A stretch of DNA of 64,000 nucleotides, from NCBI RefSeq assembly GCF_002858765.1, contig NZ_PJRP01000023.1, positions 1 through 64,000 of the forward strand. The letters run 5' to 3'. The position numbers and the translations under genes are program-made. Shown here in pieces: positions 61,627-64,000 of this stretch. The notes under the pieces were generated by a model, which saw only the letters and a list, made by a program, of their open reading frames with translations, was not told where the DNA came from and searched no databases. The DNA is from Cupriavidus pauculus (GTDB lineage: Bacteria > Pseudomonadota > Gammaproteobacteria > Burkholderiales > Burkholderiaceae). Position 1 is the first letter of the stretch. Every line of letters starts with the position of its first letter.

Positions 61627-62501
61627 GTCTTGTCTCCAATCGCACGTTGCCATGCCTTGCGCAACACGCGCTCCATGAGAACACCAGCCAGGTGACGGCG
61701 AAATTCCGGCGATGCGTGCAGGTCGAGACTCGGCTCGAGTGTCGCGCAAGCGGCTCGCACCGCCTCGGCAATCACGGGCTCCGACAGGGATTTCCCAAGC
61801 AGGATTTCCTCGGCTTGCGTACGTCGCAAGGGCGTGTCACCGACCCCCATCATGGCGACACGTGCCTGGTGAATGGTGCTGTCGCGCACCTCAAGGAGGA
61901 CACCCACCGCGGCCAAGGCAAAGTCACCGGCGCGACGCGCGAACTCCTGAAAGCACCAACCCATACCGGCGGGTAACCCGGGGGCCTCGACACGAATCAC
62001 CATCTCATCTTCTTCGAGCGCATTGGTGAGTGGCCCCAGGAAGAAGTCCTTGGAATCGATTGACCGCTCACCGCGGACCGAGCGGGCTACAATCTGCGCG
62101 TCCAGAAGGCGGGAAATCATTGGCAGCTCCGCTGCGGGATCTGCATGAGAGAGGCTGCCGCCGATGGTTCCCCGATTCCGAATGGCCAAGTGAGCGACGT
62201 GCACCATCGTTTCCGGGATCACCGGGAAGCGGCTTGCAACGAGGGGCGAGGTCTCCAGCACGCGATGACGCGTCAGGGCTCCGATCGTCAGCCCGCCATC
62301 CGAACGCGGGCGCACATAGTCGAACTCAATGAGGCGACTGACATCAATGATCAGACTCGGGCGCACGACCCGGAAGTTGAGCATGGGCGTCAGGCTTTGC
62401 CCGGCGGCCATGATCTTGGCGTCCCCGCCATGGGCCGCGAGCAACTCGACGACCTCGTCGATGGTGTCGGGCGCACGGTAGTCAAAGGGTGCTGGTTTCA
62501 T
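61623..62501 (-). CDS. FAD-binding subunit of molybdenum hydroxylase (CoxM-like)
   Basis: A 292-residue flavoprotein subunit. FAD contacts A-A-G-Q-S-L near residues 32-37 and I-G-G-S-L-S-H-A-D-P-A-A-E near 113-125 are intact. It lacks the 4Fe-4S insertion known in 4-hydroxybenzoyl-CoA reductase beta subunits. It passes electrons from the iron-sulfur subunit to NAD or another acceptor. It lies 11 bases after the CoxG-crotonase fusion gene. Confidence 0.93.
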   Translation of the reverse strand: MKPAPFDYRAPDTIDEVVELLAAHGGDAKIMAAGQSLTPMLNFRVVRPSLIIDVSRLIEFDYVRPRSDGGLTIGALTRHRVLETSPLVASRFPVIPETMVHVAHLAIRNRGTIGGSLSHADPAAELPMISRLLDAQIVARSVRGERSIDSKDFFLGPLTNALEEDEMVIRVEAPGLPAGMGWCFQEFARRAGDFALAAVGVLLEVRDSTIHQARVAMMGVGDTPLRRTQAEEILLGKSLSEPVIAEAVRAACATLEPSLDLHASPEFRRHLAGVLMERVLRKAWQRAIGDKT

Positions 62502-62512
62502 TTCAGTTCTCG

Positions 62513-64000
62513 TCAGCGGCCCTGGAACTTCGGCTCGCGCCGCGCGGCAAATGCCTCACGACCTTCGCGATAGTCGTCACTACCCGCTGCTGCCGCGATC
62601 ATCGCCTCGGCGCGCGCCAGATCCAAGCCGCTCGTGCTTCCGACCATTCCGTTGAGTTGGTACTTGGCGCCTGCCATGCTCAGCGGCGCATTGACCGTGA
62701 GCGAGGAGGCAAAGGCTCTCGCATCGGCCATCGGATCCCCGCCCTGTGCTGGCCGCGCTTTGGCGCCGATCAGTCGCTCCCAGAAGGAGAGTGCGGGCTT
62801 GTCGTTTTCCAGGCCGGCGACGCGATCCACGAATCCGATGCTGAGAGCCTTCGTAGCATCGAAGCGTTGCGCGCCGTACAGAATCATCTTCGCTTGGGAT
62901 ACCCCAACAAGGGACAAAAGTTTGCGCGTTCCCTTCACACCATAGATGATCGAGAGGCGGGCAGCAGGGATGCCAAACATCGCATCGGCAGCAGCGAAGC
63001 GGAAATCGCAGGACATTGCCAGATGCGCACCGCCGCCCAGACAATAGCCCCGCAGCACCGCAATGGTGGGCTTCGAGATCTTGGTAATCGCATCACAGCA
63101 AGCGTCTACCGCCACCTCATAGGCCGTCGCCTGCGCAACATCGGAACGCACCTTCTCAAACTCCGCGATGTCAGCGCCTGCGCAGAAGTCCTTTTCTGCA
63201 CCGGTGATCAGCACAGCTCGAACCTCCGGATTCCTGTCCAGGGCGGCGAGAATGGTCGGGATTGCCAGCCACATCGCGTACGTCATCGCGTTGCGGCTCT
63301 TTGGGCGATTGAGGGTTACCACAGCGATCTGGTCGGAGATCCAAACCTTGATCTTTTCCGACGTCAAAACATCCATCACTGCAGCTTGGTGTGCAGCAGG
63401 GCTCGGCGCAGCCTCCTGCGAGTGGGGCGTTGGCGCGCTTTTCGCTGGAGCGGCCGAAGCAGGCGACTCATCCGCAGCGCGGTGCGCCGCACCATGCGAT
63501 TCCACTGCAGCACTCGCGGTGGCAGCGTGGTTCGCAGCGGAGGCCACCGACTCGGCGGATTCCGCTGCAGGCGCCCCGGCTACCAGCTCGTTGATATCAA
63601 AAGACGCCCCGTTGGCGGGAGCCGCCTTCTCCGCCCGAGAATTAACCTGCTTGCCGAACAGATCGAAGAAGTCGTCAGCCGATTTTCGGGCGGCGGCATC
63701 AATCATGCGTGAGCCGAGCTGTGCCAGCTTCCCGCCCACGTTAGCCTTGACGCCGTACCGGAGCATCGTGACGGTCGGCTCAAGCGCGTCGAGCGAAACT
63801 TCAATATCCGCCTTGGCAAATCCTGCTGCGCCGCCGGACCCTTCTCCGGTCAGGGTATAGCTTTTGGGAGGCACCATGTTGGACAGGGAGACCTTACCGG
63901 CAAAGCGTGCTTTGATCGGACCGACTTTTGAAATGACCGTTGCCGTGAACTCGTTATCAGCGGTCCGCTCGAGCGACTCGCATCCAGGGATGCTCGCTTG
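62513..64000 (-). CDS. CoxG-like SRPBCC domain fused to a crotonase (partial, cut by window edge)
   Basis: The frame is open to base 64000, so the N-terminus is missing; 495 residues are visible. Visible residues 1-119 are the C-terminal part of a CoxG-like SRPBCC protein (C-E-S-L-E, S-K-V-G-P-I-K-A-R-F, then the Y-T-L-T-G-E-G-S-G-G core). CoxG helps Mo-hydroxylase maturation or membrane attachment. A 90-residue Ala/Ser-rich linker follows. Residues 209-495 are a crotonase domain close to the protein at 24108-24935; both usual catalytic Glu are replaced (G-G-G-A-H and I-P-A-A-R). A start at 63877 would cut the SRPBCC fold and is rejected. Confidence 0.9.
   Translation of the reverse strand, partial: QASIPGCESLERTADNEFTATVISKVGPIKARFAGKVSLSNMVPPKSYTLTGEGSGGAAGFAKADIEVSLDALEPTVTMLRYGVKANVGGKLAQLGSRMIDAAARKSADDFFDLFGKQVNSRAEKAAPANGASFDINELVAGAPAAESAESVASAANHAATASAAVESHGAAHRAADESPASAAPAKSAPTPHSQEAAPSPAAHQAAVMDVLTSEKIKVWISDQIAVVTLNRPKSRNAMTYAMWLAIPTILAALDRNPEVRAVLITGAEKDFCAGADIAEFEKVRSDVAQATAYEVAVDACCDAITKISKPTIAVLRGYCLGGGAHLAMSCDFRFAAADAMFGIPAARLSIIYGVKGTRKLLSLVGVSQAKMILYGAQRFDATKALSIGFVDRVAGLENDKPALSFWERLIGAKARPAQGGDPMADARAFASSLTVNAPLSMAGAKYQLNGMVGSTSGLDLARAEAMIAAAAGSDDYREGREAFAARREPKFQGR

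Noticed and set aside
62489-63712. A 407-codon plus-strand open frame
   Set aside because: It is antisense to the CoxG-crotonase fusion, whose protein is clearly recognisable.
57915-64000. Carbon monoxide dehydrogenase operon
   Set aside because: The large subunit lacks the A-Y-x-C-S-F-R active-site loop of true CO dehydrogenase, and CoA-ligase and crotonase partners point elsewhere.

Overview
The window looks like a catabolic accessory region of a Burkholderiales-type betaproteobacterium. The pointers are two Bug-type solute-binding proteins, many LysR, GntR and TetR regulators, CaiB-type CoA transferase, several aromatic-acid permeases and dense packing of SDR, hydrolase and dehydrogenase genes. 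This is an inference from gene content, and no genus is claimed. I see no rRNA, tRNA, CRISPR array or intact insertion sequence.

Layout. 1-77 is a heptamer tandem repeat cut by the window edge, followed by about 780 bases without a convincing gene. 858-3986 (+) holds an NTF2-like protein, a medium-chain oxidoreductase, a tandem SRPBCC protein and a secreted NTF2-like protein, behind a promoter with a perfect inverted repeat. 4263-7279 (-) holds an AcuI-like reductase, a TrpF-like protein and a BenE-type permease, opposite a LysR gene. 8532-13763 (+) holds a TetR regulator, a DUF3313 lipoprotein, a 33-residue membrane peptide and a pqi envelope-transport operon whose PqiA is split into two genes. 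13864-22710 is a mixed block: a lactonase-like MBL protein, three SDRs, two alpha/beta hydrolases, a thioesterase, an MHS-type permease and a LysR. 22829-30125 holds a CoA transferase, a crotonase, two Bug receptors, a carboxymuconolactone-decarboxylase-like protein, a beta-hydroxyacid dehydrogenase and two GntR regulators. 30211-40119 (-) holds a livKHMGF-type ABC importer followed by alcohol and aldehyde dehydrogenases, with a secreted MBL protein and an MFS permease upstream. 40622-47787 holds a second NTF2/SRPBCC/SDR set with a flavin reductase and a UbiC-like protein, then nemRA, a LysR and a second Old Yellow Enzyme. After a gene-poor stretch, 49205-64000 (-) is one long co-oriented cluster: a CoxG-crotonase fusion, the three subunits of a molybdenum hydroxylase, an MBL hydrolase, an SDR, an acyl-CoA ligase, an aldehyde dehydrogenase, a hexapeptide protein, a UbiC-like protein, an aromatic-acid permease, XdhC and an adenylate kinase.

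How it fits together. The last cluster reads as a CoA-dependent route for an aromatic or heteroaromatic acid: uptake (MFS), activation (ligase), ring hydroxylation (Mo enzyme matured by XdhC and CoxG), then lactone or thioester hydrolysis (MBL, crotonase-fold domain). Its parts resemble the furoyl-CoA pathway (HmfABCDE of Cupriavidus basilensis), but it carries extra genes. Two features recur and may mark an undescribed theme. One is the NTF2-like plus SRPBCC pair beside oxidoreductases, seen twice. The other is a crotonase subtype lacking both usual catalytic glutamates, once alone and once fused to CoxG.

Regulatory signals visible in the bases include two copies of a NemR-type box around nemR and nemA, a FadR-type TNGTnnnACnA-like motif near several promoters, a shared ATTCCATATTTT element at two promoters around a LysR gene, and several hairpin terminators.
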